Source: Branchiostoma lanceolatum (Eukaryota; Chordata; Leptocardii; Amphioxiformes; Branchiostomatidae). From it: DNA of 64,000 bases. This document shows positions 23,094 through 38,000 of this stretch, piece after piece. The stretch is taken from positions 35,390,193-35,454,192 of the forward strand of contig NC_089723.1 in the NCBI RefSeq assembly GCF_035083965.1. The letters are read 5' to 3'. The notes under the pieces are model-generated. The model worked only from the letters and a program-made list of their open reading frames with translations. It was not told where the DNA came from and did no database searches. The translations under genes and the position numbers were made by a program. How positions within the stretch are numbered: the stretch's first letter is position 1; every line of letters begins with the position of its first letter.

Positions 23094-26000
23094 ACGTGCA
23101 CTTCTTACCTTCATCTTTGTGGGTGAGGATGGCAGGTTGAAGGCGTTGTTGAGCCCCAGGGAGGTGTCTGCCAGCTGAACATCCTTCCCTCCCTCCACTC
23201 TGGACCCCGCGGGAGGGGAGAACAGCAGCGACACTTCCGACAGAAGATTCTTCATCTGGGAAACATGAGGATTGTTAATATTCTTTAGTCAGTCCAATGT
23301 CACATGGTACAAAAAACTGAGCTAAAAACTAAAGGTACGAGGACACTTGGCATCTTGGCGCCTCAATTACCCGTTTCAAAATAATACAATTTGAACAAAA
23401 ATGCCTATACAGTTCCAGAACAGGCTGCTAGGAAGGCCAAATCTGACATTAAAAGCTATCTGCCAACAAAAATCAAGAGCAGAGCATGTCCAGGACAAAA
23501 GATACAAAAGCTGGAAAAGTTCTGCTTCAGCACCAAGGACAGCTACCAGGAGGCCCCAAAAGGACCTTGGCATTGGGCATTGTCTTCCCAAGACCTAATC
23601 ACATACAACATATCATCACAATCAATCCAGAACTTCTTAAATTATTCCAATGAAAAATATCCAGAAATACAAAACGACAGACACGCAGCAAAAACTTTTT
23701 CACAGAGGTAACAAGACCTTTGTCATGATTACTTACCGGTGTGTCCATCAAGGCTTCCATAGCGTTTTCGTCAGCATCTGGTGCCCAGTTCTCCAGACAG
23801 GCCAGGGACTTCCGCGCCTTCTTGGATGGAGATGGGTTCTAACAAACATACAAAACAAGTACAGCATGTCAAAATCTGGGGATACAAAAATCATAAAAAG
23901 TCCTTAAGTAGGTAATTCTCAATGGGATTTATTGAAACTGTACACAGCAAAACATATACATGTGGGTAATGTATGGTTCATTTGGCAAAGACAGCAAGAG
24001 CAAGCCACACAGAAGTATGTTAAAATACAACTGAAGATCAGCTCGGACAGCTCCTCATCCCAGATAAATAATTTCTCAATGACTTTTTCTAACGCATGAA
24101 TCTACTACAAAAGTGTGTCAGGTAGCAGTTTAAAACTATCCGTAGGGTTTCTAACTTCTCACCTCTGACTTGCGTTTCCTGTCTGGGGTCTCGTTGTTGC
24201 AGAAGAGCTCGCTGTACTTCCCACCGTCCTCTTGTTTGATGACCTCTGACAGGTCCTTCTCAATGTGACCCGGGGTCACAGGCTGGAAGGAGAACAGGAC
24301 AAAATGTTCAGCATTGTACCGTTTCCCTTTCAGAAAGGCAAAGATTCCATAGCCTTTTTGAGGCTGTAGAGGCAGTGGGTTGTTAATCCACTGTGTCTAG
24401 GTGTGGTATTGGAAGAAGGAGCCTATCACTCTCCTTCCATCACGTTTACCTCCCAAATAAAGTATCCAAACTTAAGTCAGGTACCCATGGGTAGAGTGAG
24501 GAAAGTCATGCCTTTCCCAAGGACAGGTCTAGCCAGGAATCTAACCTGTAACTTCTTGATCCCATGTCTGATAGCCTAGCCACTTACTGACCTCAATCAC
24601 CAGTTAACAATTAATAACCAGCAAAGCTGTACAGCATTTTTTCATGATTTTGAAAAACATGTTTAACAGCCAGAGAGGTACGTACCAGATTCTTCAGCTT
24701 TCCTCCCTTCTTCTCCAGCTCAGCGAGGGCGTCCTTGAAAGGGGTGGGTGTCCTGGGCGTCATGTCAATCAGTCTGCGCTTCATCAGGGGGGTACGGAAC
24801 ACTTGTTCCCTGTTCAAGCATTTAAAAATGAGTAGGCTGAATAATACGACAAATAGCAAATATAAAGCCTCCATTAACATTCATCCACCAGGTTACATAA
24901 ATCTGCCACTTTGAAAATCAGTGGGCATGAGCAATCTCTAGTGCAGCACGCCCCAGTTTTGCACAGTTTAGATATATAGGAGTGTGTTATACTGGGGGAT
25001 GTTGCGTTGGACTGTCTGGAGGTATCTTTTCAGGGTGGCGGAATTATGGACCCTGTTGGAATTATGTTAGTAGATGTTACTGGCTTGTAGAAGACTAAAT
25101 CAAGGAGTACAAAAAGGAGATTGTTTCTATAGCATCAAGACTGAATACAAAATAAGTCGGTTCACGATTTGAACTGCACATGCGCAAGGTTAAAGGTCAA
25201 GGTCCCTCAGTCCTAAACACAATTTGTCTAGACAATGCGCCAAAAAAAATTACTCAAAATTTTGAAACAGTCAACTGACTATTTCAAAATTTTATCCAGT
25301 TGCTTGAGTAATTATTTTTGGCGTATCTTACTACCTGGATATCTAACTTTCATCAACGTGTTTTGACAATGCTTAATACATATCCAGACACGTTTGTTTA
25401 TCTCTTGGGAGCCTTTCACTTTGACATATAACCCACAGTGCATCATTCATATTGTGTAGTTTCAACAGTGAACCAGCTTATTGCAACATAGTATGCAGTA
25501 TTACATAGCATCCAGAGTTTCCAAAATATTTGTGCTTAGATTTGGGGAAAACTGGTACAAGCTTCGTACGAAGCTTTCTTCAGTTTTTAAGATGATAAAG
25601 TATGACTGACTGTCCATCCTTGTTCTCCTTGCCCATGATGCTGATAGAAGTGTTGACAGAAGTCGCTGGAGTGTTGAGCATCCCGCTGACCGGAGTGGTG
25701 CTGGTGGGGGCACGGCTGCAGATGGGGGTGGACGTCAGCACCTCCGCATTGATGTCTGGGGTGTTCAAGAACTGTACAAGTAGGGGGATATGCGTCTTGG
25801 TTAGTGTACTATCATATACTACAGTAAGAATACTGAGATCAACAAATGACAGTTACTCAAGCAGCTGGAAAACTTCTACAACTCACAGTACAAGCCAGTA
25901 TGAATTTGCTATTTGTCATACTCATTTCAAATCTTATCCAGTTGCTTGAGTAATCTGTCATCTGGAGTATCTTATTACCTGGATGTCTAGTGAGATCATC

Positions 26001-29000
26001 TATTTTCACTGGGACTTGATTTCTCGGTGGAAAGGAAAAGGAGCTTTTTTGAAAAGGAGTTTTTTGCTGTGCAGTAAGTTTGTGGTTGAAACAATTCTGA
26101 AAATAGAAGCAATGCAATGGAACATCCGTGGTGTCATACATTTGTGCCTGAGATCACTACGAAAATAAACCAGCACAAACATGTCAAGATTTACAGTATG
26201 TCCCTAGCTACACAGTCACCTCTTCGAAATTAGCAGACCCTGAGTAAAGCAAGGAAGTTACATTTGTCTCTGAGTCTTAAGTAATGTAATTGGTAGACTT
26301 TAAGAATAATGGCCATAGGACTTATATACAAATGTATCAATAATTCACATATTTTAACCAGATTTGAACACTTTTTGCCCAGTTGTTTAATTGCTGGGAA
26401 CTTGATAGCCCTTGAGCCTACCTGAGAAGGTGAGAAGGGCAGCGGTTTGATGGGTGTTCTCTGCGGAGTGTTGTCTGTCTCCTTACAGGGGGTCAGCGTG
26501 GTGTCGTGAGACATGCTGGACAGGGTCGACGTGCTGAGAGAGTTCTGTTCAGGTGGTTAAGGATACAAACCGACAAATTCCTTAATCTTACATCATGTGA
26601 GATCTTAAGACATGGGAAGTCTCAAACATCTGTGTACCTTGCCTTCAGGTGGGGAAAGCTTGAGTCAGATCCTTTAAAGGGTAACTACAGACAAACCTGT
26701 ACAACTTGTACTAGTACTTGTAGTTGTACTACAAGTGACTACCTTTCCATATAACGTTGGGTAACCTAAATTCGCGGGGTACTTAAATTCGAGATTTTTC
26801 GAAAACGGGGTATTTAGGGATATGTGCTAGATGCAACATAAGTAATACCGCTAGAAATGCAAACCTGCCAGACTTACGTATTCAGAACACTGTCTGAAAA
26901 GCTTCGATAAGCATGGATTATAAGGCGATGAGGTCAAAAACTCTCCGTCCCTTATTGGAACAGTCTGAGGACTTCGTGGGAGAATTAAACAACATGGTTG
27001 TCGGCTGGTTTATAAGAAAAATGTCACATCCGCTTCCTGCTCAACACAATTATTTACAAGACAACTTATTACAATCTCTTTTGCTAACCTGCAACTGGAT
27101 TCTAAGTGTGATCAATCATCAAAACTCCTCTCTGTTGCTACAACCTACGGCACGTGTATTTTCCCGCCGCCATATTGTTAACCAGAATCCTGTTGTCAAG
27201 CAGACGACAAAGGTTTGTGAGGAACACTTTTTTGTCTAAATGCTGCGTGTGATAGTGGACTGAGGAAGATATTTTCCTCAAAGTTTGCTCCTAGCACAAC
27301 AAGGAACACATGGACATAGTAGTATTACCATTGCTACGGCATCCAGCTAACTTCCCATGAATAATGTACTCTCACCTCTCAAATAAACGTACCGGTACGT
27401 TTATTTTTTTTCGCCTATTGTTCCACCCGGTACGTTCTTATTCTAGACGGTACGTTTATTATTTTTTGAAAAATTGAGGCTTTGCAAACCAGGAATCCCT
27501 CTAAAATCGTAAGTTAAGGTTTATCTGCCCATATTTCCCCGGTATTTTTGCTCGTAATTCGCTATTTTTCGGCCTACCGGCGTTGATTTTCTCGCCGCTT
27601 TGACGGCCTTGTGAAAAGTATCCTGGCGGCACTCGTAACATATCGGTCGATATCGCTATGACGCTACAAAGTAAACCGGAAAAAAAGACGCGACATTGAC
27701 ATTTTAAAATACAATTTTCATATAAATAACTTTGATAGTCTCTGTTTATATCGTAAACCAAAGCACGCTGATCAAAAACGTGTGGAGTAGGCTGCACGCC
27801 TGCACGGGGAATAATAATGAATAATTTCCTGACCACTATATCCGTAGTATCGGCAGCGCGGCGGAAGAATTATTTGTTCGCAGAAGACATGTAACACGTT
27901 AAAACAACAATCATAACTTAACTTCCCTTGTAATATGTGTTTTGAGGCCACAAAATCTCTAAAACGGCAGAAATATGTCCGATATGATTCGGTAAACAAC
28001 AGCGCGAAATCGCGAAACATGGCCGCCACTCTCAGGCATGGCGACAGTAAAACTAGCAGCATATTGCGTAGTGCGGATACCGATCTTTAAAATGATACCG
28101 TAAACGCATGGAAATATTATATTTTTTGGGCAACGATAGACACACAAGGCCATATTTATTTTCAGAGGGTTCATTTTTTTAAATAATCGTAAGATTTTCC
28201 CAATTTAGGTGGTTCATCGCGGGTTTCTAGTGTCAACACGTAATGGGTATCTTCTTAGTATGTGCGGTCTGTGACGTTGAGCTACTTTTACAGTCGATCT
28301 CTGTTCAAAATTGTGGGATTTACCGCGGGAACTCGAAATCCGAGCGTCTCACTTTGTTTTCGACGCTATGGAGCAAAAGTTTATATACATATTTCTTTTG
28401 TGGAAGGACTGTGTTCATATTTGTGTTTTTTTGTGGTTGATGTCTTTAGAAAATATGATCAGGTACATTTAACTTAACGCTTAAGCTGCCAGGTTTTTTA
28501 GCCAAGTAAAAATCAAAAATGTTTGACCCCTGACCTCCCTCACGAAACCCGCGAAACACCCAGCGGCGCTAACTCCCCTAACTTCCCGGCTTCGCGCGCT
28601 ACACGCACGCAAAGCTGTTTTGTTCTGGGGAATACCCTATCCCGGTTATAACCGGGTCCAGCACACAAGGCATATTTCTGTATCCCTAGTTAAGTCGGGA
28701 CTGGCAGCTTAAGGGTTAAGTACTCTGATGATTTTTGTTATATGTCACTGATTGTCAGTCATAATAAAATGATATAACAATTTTCTTTGATCACTTGCTT
28801 CAAGTTCCAAGTAGAAAAAGCATGTATCATGTACATTTTCACTTGTTGAATTTGAAAGCACCGTGGCCCCCGGTTAGGGGTCATAGCGGGGAACCTATGC
28901 CCAATTTTTCAATATTACTATTATATTTTACGAAGAGGCGAGGAAGATCATCATGATTTGAACAAGCTATGGACAGTTATTCTGTTCAATATCTATATAC

Positions 29001-32000
29001 TTAATAGGTATGGCATAATTGACTAAATATAAGTTACCTACCTGCTTATTATCTTATTTCCCTCTGACAGTGACAGTTGTACATGTATGGACACAGTTTA
29101 CCTAGCCTCGACTGTCGATTTTTGAAATTTTCCGGGGGGTACTTTTATTCCAGGGGGTACTTATATTACATTTTGAAAATTTGTTCGGGGGGTACTTCTA
29201 TTCCAGGGGGTACTTCTATTTGAGAGGTTAGAGTAACGTTACACGTTGCCCGATGATGACGATGGGCCGACTTTGAGTGAAGTTCTACCGACTCAACACA
29301 CGGGTTGTACCCGAACTGGCCTGATGTGTGCGGTACGGCCGTTTTTTCGTGTATTTTTTTTACTTGGACACGTCTATATCCATAGTACTCTCCTCAAGCC
29401 AAGGATGGAACGAATAGCTGCTGTATAAAATGTGATTAGCGGTAAGATATTGAAGACGAATCTTCTCTCCCGAATTAATGTGCCCGCCTGTCCGACAGCA
29501 CCGTAATTGTGCGTGCGGCGGACGGTAGTTTCAAGTTGAAATATTATGGTGTCAGCACGACTAGAGACAAAATCTACCATATATATGATTAGTGCAAAGA
29601 TAGTACATGATACTGACAGAATTATAGAAAAAAAGGATGGTTTATTGTTCTGCTAGATTGATTTCAGTCAACCATTATCGGAAAAATCCCGAATTTATGT
29701 TACCCAACGTTATATAAGGACCACCTGGCCAAAGTGGCCACTTCTTGGTGGTCCCTCACTTAGATTTCGTATGGACACAAGCGTTAAGAATCCTTTCTAT
29801 GTTATTGACCACCTCTCCACATAGACCAGATTTTATTGGTCACCTGAGTGGTCTTCTTGGGCAGTTTTGACTCAACTGGGCACAACTCTTGATGCTTGGT
29901 GTCGGCATATGGAACAACCTTTATTGAGGCTCAACCCTGCAATCTTAAAATCACAACAGGAACTGTCAACCCGTCAAAAGACCACTGCCAATGTTTCTTT
30001 TTGTATACATATCTATACTATTGTATTGTAGACGGCACATTAAGGATACGTGCTTCTTGCGTTTTCTCCTCAGGATGGGAGGTGTGGTGAACTTGGAAGT
30101 GATGGGGGATGTGATCGGGATCAGACCACCGCTCTTCCCTGGTGTCTCCTTAGCCAGCCCCTGGATGGCACGCCCATCAAACCTGTATTCTGCAACACAA
30201 TTAAAGAAAGGTGTAAGATATAGTAATTTGCACACATTTGTAAAACACACTTCTAACAAGTATCAGTATCTTTTCTATGAAAAATTCCAAGGTTGTTGAA
30301 GTCAAATGTGACACATGGCAAGAATCTTGAAAGCATAGAGTAGACAAAGAAAATGTTTACATTTTAACAGAGAATCAAAACAGGATCGTGTTATTTGATA
30401 TCAATCCATGAAAAGCTAAGTAAACTTTGTGTAAAGTGTGACAGGATTAGCTCCCAACCATGGTCTGGAGGCCGGGGGCTTAGACTTTTAAGTTTAAGTG
30501 CTGCAGATTTCAAATAACAGCAAACCGAGCTTTACAAACTACAGGAAGTACATGTTGCTCCGTTACCTGTGCTTCCTTCTGCAGGCAGGTGTCTGACTTG
30601 TTCCCTGTCCGCCGTCCTGTTGATGGCCATGTCCCCGATCAGCTCCAGCTGGCCGAAGTCCTTGTCCCACTCCTCTCCCTCCGCGTCGACCATCTGCAGC
30701 GTTTCCGTGAACTCCGGCACGGAGCGCAGCGGGGAGACGATGGCTGCGTGCAGAGCGTTGATAACTTGTTTGTGAGAGACGGAAAACAGTTGTGGGGGAG
30801 GTGGGACGAAGAGGACGATGTTGAGAGGAATGATTTTAACTTGCTGTAATCTTTGGGCTTTCTGTTCATAGTTTTTTTTTACCTGATGGAAATGTTCTGG
30901 CATATCATAATTTCATGGTTAGCTGTCAGTGATTTTTTTCTAGCCTGGATGCGTGACTCATAGCGCAGAAGGTGATACTAATACCTTCGGCTGGGAGAAC
31001 AGCATACATGTATATCCTGCTCCTAGAGTTGGCACTCTACCCCGTGGTAGATAATTAGAGGTAGGGTGCCAAATGATTAGTTGCAGCTCTTTTTTTATAA
31101 TTTTTCTGCCTATCATTTTAATGAGTTTGAGAAATAACCACTGTTTAAAGGTTTTGCTTGAATTAATGTTGCTGCCATTAGCTTGCTCAATGTAAATTTG
31201 TCAACATGTTCAAAAGCTTTTAAACCAATGTTATATTCATATTTCATTACTGCTACTCATTCAAATCTACAATTAGCTTTGTGATTTCCATGGATCTTTC
31301 TACGCTTTATAGTAGCTTAATGAAAGATTTAGCCCCAAACCAGCAGATGAAGTGACTTAGTCTGATGACTGATGATGTAGACAACACATAACAACATCAA
31401 GCAGTGTAGGATGAAATGGTCAGCAGGAAAGCACAGAAATAAGAGGGCAGAGAAAAGGAAACGAAATGGCCAAACTCAAAGGGGAACAACAAAAATGTAC
31501 TGCAACAGGTAAACTACTAGTATGCAAATCTGCAACATGGAACTGATAGCACAACCAGGGCTCGAAATTCATCTTTGGGAATAGGTGCACTGGTGCACCC
31601 AACTCAAAAAACTGGGTGCACAGAAAGAATTTTGGGTGCACCAGATAAAATAAAGTTGAATGTTCTTCTGACCATAATTACAAAGTTTAACGCTGCTGCC
31701 TCTCTTAAGAACTTCAATCTGTAATTCTATAGCTAACTTTAAAATTTCAAACAGATAATACATTAAATAAAGTACAGCAGAAATTTATCATGCTGCTTTT
31801 TATACTTACATTTCAAGAATATTCTGTATACTAGTGTACAATAGTACCTTAACCCTATAGGCTACAAAAATACATAGGTGCACCAGTGCACCCACAGTCA
31901 AAAATTAGGTGCACAGCTCCAATTTTGGGTGCATTGGGTGCACATGCACCCACTATTTCGAGCCCTGACAACAAAATAGATTAGTGTACACTTCTGATGA

Positions 32001-35000
32001 CTACAAAAACTACTTGCATCACAGCGTTCAAATGTGTGCATGTAAACATTCTTACTATCTTAGAGTACATTTGAATATTGGCGGAAATGACATAAGCACT
32101 GAGAGACCCCCTATGATGCAAGCAGTTTTTGTAGTCCCCAGAAGTGCAGGCTAGTCTATAGCTGTCAACACATACATTTGTTTCAATGCATTGAACAAGT
32201 TTGCAGGAAACATTCAATTCAAGTATGTTTCCACACATTGCAAATTAAGCTGCTACTAAAGCATCTGCAAGCAGCATCTACACAGAGCATGGCAGGGCTC
32301 GAATATATATATATTTGGGTTATCGCAATTTCTCAAAGATCAAAGCTGTCTTGTGCTGCGCATGGCAACATGAGTATCTCACACCGACTTTCGGATTCTG
32401 TCTGCAACTCTGGACAAGAGTGCTCTTTCCTCTCTCTTTTTATTTGGCTGACATTTTGCTTTGACATATGATGTTGTGCGTTGATGAAAGTTAGACATCG
32501 CATTACTCAAGCAACTGGATAAAGTTTTGAAACAGTCAGACGTTTCAGACAGTATCCACTGTCTTTCGTCAGTGACTAACGATAGGACTGAGAACACCAG
32601 GTTTTATACCAAAACTCTGAATAGATATGTTAATGAGGTAAAGACAATTTAGGATGTCTTGAAGTAGTCTTTAAAAAGAAGATTAATTCAAGACAAAGTT
32701 TATGCCAATAGTTCAATTAGCTACTGTTGTTCTAGTACAGTAACTAAATGTTGCTTGTCCGGGGGTGGGGGGTGGTGGGCAGTGCATTATCCCAGGTGCC
32801 TGAAAGTTGAACGCGTAGACCCCCTTTCCTGTTGAGGGCGGGGTTGTACATCCTCTCATATATTGCTTCTCTAATTCCCCGTTCGAACCAGCGTTCTTCA
32901 CGATCTAGGATGTCTATGATGTTGTGTATCGTATATTTTTAGGTTAGGTGCACCAGCGCACCTTTTTCCACAAAAGTATTTTGAGCCCTGTGCATTGAGC
33001 CCCTTACCATCGTTGTCCATGTTGTATACAATCCATTTGGTTGGAGACGGGTCCTCTGGGCCCTGAACCATGCGGTTAGACATCCCCACCCCCATCATGC
33101 CGTCCACCACGTCGCTGTTCCACTGGGACATGCTGTCGGCGGGGTAGTGCTGCTGCTGTTGCATGTTGTGGTCAGCAGGGGGCGCCATGCTACAGTCTCC
33201 TGTGTTCATGTACATGGGCTGCTGCTGCTGGTGCATGTATCCTTGGGCCTGGAAGGTAGCAAGATTGAATGTGCTGAACTGGACTCAGGCTACACCTAGT
33301 ATAGTAGTAATGTGCAAAAGTCCTTGTTGTCAACACCCTTAAGGTTTGGTCCTGATACCCTATTCAGGAGACTTGACAGACAAAGATCATAGGAACAAAC
33401 AGAAGTTTAATGCACACTCTGTGACTCTTGACAGTCCTGTTTCTCTATATATTTCAGACAGGATGCAGAGCTTTAACATCACAGTACCAATGTTTTTAGC
33501 CTGATGGTCATCCTAGTTAGTTCCAGGCCTTTCCTAAGGAATTAAGTTGGATGACACTCAGGCTACAATATTTTGACTACTACAATCCTTTTATAACACT
33601 GCAACAGTAAGACAATCTCAAATCCTGACACTCCCCTATTTCTGTACAATGTAATGTCCCACCTGCATCTGATCCTGTTGGTGCATGGGTTGCTGCACGT
33701 CCTGCTGCGGGGGTGGGTAGTACGTTGGGTAGGACATGTGGTTGTGGGAGAGGGGGTAGTACATGGAGGAGCTGGAGTTGCGCCGGCGGTACGGCTGTGT
33801 GATGCCCTCCTCTGCCTCGTACTTCCGCCGCATGGTCGAGTTCCAGTGGTTCTTGATGGCATTGTCGGTCCTTGGGATGGTAAGAAATTTAGGGTTATAA
33901 AATGTATCTTTCACATGACAATCGAGACCTATTTCAGTCTGCAAAGGTTACCCCCATTAACAATAATCTGCCGGGTTGCATAAATCCGCCACTCTGAAAA
34001 ACTATGGGTTTGACAGATATCTAGTGCAGTACATGGCAGGAATGCACAGTTTAGATATACAGGAGAGCATTATACTGGGGAACGTTGGGTTGGAGATCTG
34101 TTTGGACATATCTTTTCAGGGTGGCTAAAGAAAAGTAGCCTTCAGACAACATCAAGTTGTAAACAAGATGATCACTATCAATTTGGTGAAAGATGGCCTC
34201 TTTCAAAATTGAAAAGGCATTGTTCAATACACCGCAAACAATTCATTCCTTTAAAAGGTTGTCTTTGCTTTCATGTTGTCTTGGCTTTCTGTTCGCCAGG
34301 GAAATTGTCTGGAATTGGTGTTATGAAAGTACTTTTCCTTTTGTTTTCACCTTGCCAATGACAATGTTGTGCTTTGTGAGTTAATCATTCCAAATGTAAT
34401 GCTACTTCACTTGATATTGTGAACAAATCTACAGACGAAACTGCTGAAGACTACTAAGGGTATCAAGAAATCTGGTCTATGTGGACAGGTGGTCACTATA
34501 GACAGGAATGCTGGTGGTCAATGAGAAAATTATCTAAGTGACCACAAAAAAGTGGTCACAGTGGCAAGGAGTTCTTTATGTATACATAGAGGTGGTCATT
34601 TGAATGTACAGGTTTGACTGTATATCCATGACCAGGTGGTCCTTATGTTAAGGTGGACAGGTTTGAAAATATCTTATTGCTTCCAATGCAGAAGGACACT
34701 TGTGTTCAAAGTCTGTTCACCTTCCCGGCAGTAGTTTGGCAATCTCTGCCCATCTGTTCCCCAGCCGTTTGTGTGCCTCGTAGATGATCCTGTCCTCCTC
34801 CTCAGACCACGCACATTTCTTGATCTCCGGGTTCAGGTGATTGTGCCACCTAAAATACAAACAAATACATTTAAGTTTTTCAACAACAAGAATAGTACTT
34901 GAAAAGTTTAAATCTTACAGTTTTGAAGGTGGTGCAAGAAACAGCTCTGATACAGTCATGACACAAAAAGTAATTTTCAAACTGTCACTGGAATACCTAC

Positions 35001-38000
35001 CATAGATTTTGAAACTTTTGCTGTGGTTTTATTTTTGCAGTCACCCCTTTACTGAAAATTTATGACAACATAAGTATGCATTTCCAATGTATAACTTCTG
35101 TACTACAGAATTGTCACTGACGAAAGACAGCGGATGCTGTCTGAAACATCTGACCATTTCCAAAGTTTGTCCAGTTGTTTGAGTAACTGTTACCTTGCAA
35201 ATTGCCTGTTTTGTTACCTGGATGTCTAACCTTCATCATTTCAAGTTCAACCATGAGTTCAAAATACACAAAAAACCTTCTTTCTCCCCCACCGCAAAAT
35301 AAAACTTCTGCGAAAATAAATGAATCCACAGCAACGCCCCGCTGCCATTACCTCTCTCTGCACTGTTTCCCGATGCGCCCCTTCAGGTGCTTGGCGATGA
35401 GAGACCAGCGCTTGGGTCCGTACTTCCTCACGAGTTCAACGACCTTCTCGTCCTCTTCCTTGGTCCAGGGACCTTTGACCAGGTCAGGGTTCAAGACCTT
35501 TTCCCACCTATGCTGACACTGGACGTCTTAAGAAAAAAATCACATTCACAGTAAGAGATAATATCAGTCATGTTCTAACGCCAAAAGGGGAGGGGTACGA
35601 TCATGCATATATCATTTGAAGAAGGGTAATTAGTCTACTTATCAATAATAAGTACAATTTTTGCTGTTTTCATAGCAGTTTACAGGAATAAAAAGAATTC
35701 TTTTCATACGAAAGACAACAACAACAAAAAAAAAGAAAAAAAATACTAATGGCATAATTTGTGCATATTTCTGGATGTACTCTTTTCTTTTTTGTTCCTG
35801 TAAACTGTTTGACTAGTATAGGCCCCAGTTTGGAAATGTGACCCTTGCATTATGGGTATACATATTTCTGTCACTCAGGTAACATGAGTGACAGAAACAA
35901 GAGTACAGCTATCAGACTCACCACTTCTGTCTGGAAAGCTTTTAGCAACAACCTTCCAATCAATGTCATCTGACCCCTGGTCAAGAGCCACTTGTCTCAG
36001 GGCCTCGTCCTTAAAATAGACAGAATACGTAAGAACATGAACTGTTGTCACAACACAGGCAAACTAACTGTGTGGCATAGTTTGTTAGAGATATTGTTCA
36101 GGTTCCAAATACCTCTAGAAAGAATTAAAATGTATGACACTGTCTGACACTAACACAGGGATCTCCCAAAAGAATGGAACAGTGGCACTCCTCCATCCTG
36201 TTTTATTCCCAGCTCCATCCTGTTGATTTTCAAAGTTAGGGTATTTCTTCCAATTTTTACCCTGCCAAGCCAGTTATTTTGCTAAAAACTCGAGATTTCA
36301 TTAATTGTAGACGAAATGCAAAGCTGAAGTTGCAGGAAATGACAGTCAGACTTCCATTTGTGTCTGGAGGAGGCAAAATGCAACAACGGCAGCTCTCCTC
36401 TTGAGGGGTGCGCACCCCCCTCCAGACCTCACCCCTCGCCACAAGCTTCATCAGTTCATGTGCTTGGCATCCCCCATCCTGCTCTATATTTCTGGGGAGA
36501 TCCCTGTAACAGTATATACGAGTAAGTCTTTTAGAATACCCTTTTGTACTAACTTAATGTACTTGAAGTTAACTTTTCTTGGTGATTCGATCCCATATCG
36601 TACCTCGTCCTTGGTCCAGCGGGTCTTGCTTCCCAGTCGCTTGCCTCCGCGGATGGACGAGATATCGTAATCATGGTCGTTCTGTGACAGGTCACTGTCC
36701 GTGTCATCAACGTAGCTGTAGATGCAACAAGAAAGAGACAAAAAAATGAAAAATAGCCTTTATACATCTAACACTGTGCCTTGAAAAGAAATGCTTTAGA
36801 TGACATGGTATCGTAATGTTCATAGTTTTTATGAAAAATTACCATAAGACCCATAATTCTTCTTGACATGAGCTACATTTGTAGGCCGGTAAATTTCAAT
36901 CTTGCCGGAAACAAACTTGTTTTCACCTGCTCGCATCAGTATTGGGGTTCCCATAGGATGTTATCCATGTATCAAGTCAACATGGCCTAATTAACTATCA
37001 TATCTGATTCTTACCGGGGCACTTACATCTCCAAGTAACTTGCAATAGTTATCCATTGATATTTGAAACTCAAAAGCTATGAATAAAGGATACGAGTTGC
37101 AGTTAGGAATAAGACGCTCTTGAACTACAAGAATAAAAGGCCCATTCAGTGCAATAAAAGTCTTCAAAGCCACCTCATGCATATAACATGCCATTGAATT
37201 TGAGGTACTTAACTTCTTTGTGGATACCATGACGGTACAATGTATAACATTACTTTTGCTTTCGTATGAAGCTAGAAACGTGGTTAAACTTAAAGATTGA
37301 GAAATTCGAACTTCTTCATATTTTCTTGTGCAAGGATTGAAGGAACAGATGACATCTGTGTCAGCTGGCTTGAAATTCCTGGGCTAGGAGGGGGCCTTCT
37401 CAGCTGTCTACTACAGTAGGCTTTTTGCCAAGATCCGTTGAGTAAAACAGATGAGGTAATACCAGAAAAACATGTGCCGCAACGGTTAGATTTTCAAACT
37501 CCTTGCAGTATAAAGATTTTTTCGTTTTTCGATGACTTTTAATGACAACAGCTGGATCACAGAGGGATTTTCAGCAATGAAGAACATGGAAATTCTACTG
37601 ATTATTTGGTATCATGACCAATGAATGTTGGACTCTTTCTTTCTTTTACAGAAATATAAGTCACAAGCCCACCAACAGTGACAATATACATAATATCTAG
37701 TCAAACAAGAAACCATAAGGGAAGCACGAGCACAATAAAAACATTTTGATTATCATTGATTGCTGGGAAGTGCATCCTGGAGTGGAGATCCCCGCCCCAT
37801 ACTGACAGACACTACATAATTTATAATTTCCTCCTTTGTAATCAAGACAACCAGCTTCTAAAAAAATATTTAAAAAAACACACTTGGCTAAAGCAGGGTT
37901 GTTATAGTTCATAACGAAAAAAAACATCGGTTCACTGTGCAATATGTAGTCATTGTTAAAATAGCCACGAGGGATTATTGGACTTGTCCGCTTTTTTTTC

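Noticed and set aside
22936-23100. CRISPR-like array
   Set aside because: Simple CACT/CA microsatellite without spacers; CRISPR arrays are not expected in an animal genome.
26913-27239. 108-codon ORF at the left end of the nested element
   Set aside because: No recognisable domain, no splice context and no similarity to transposases; judged random.
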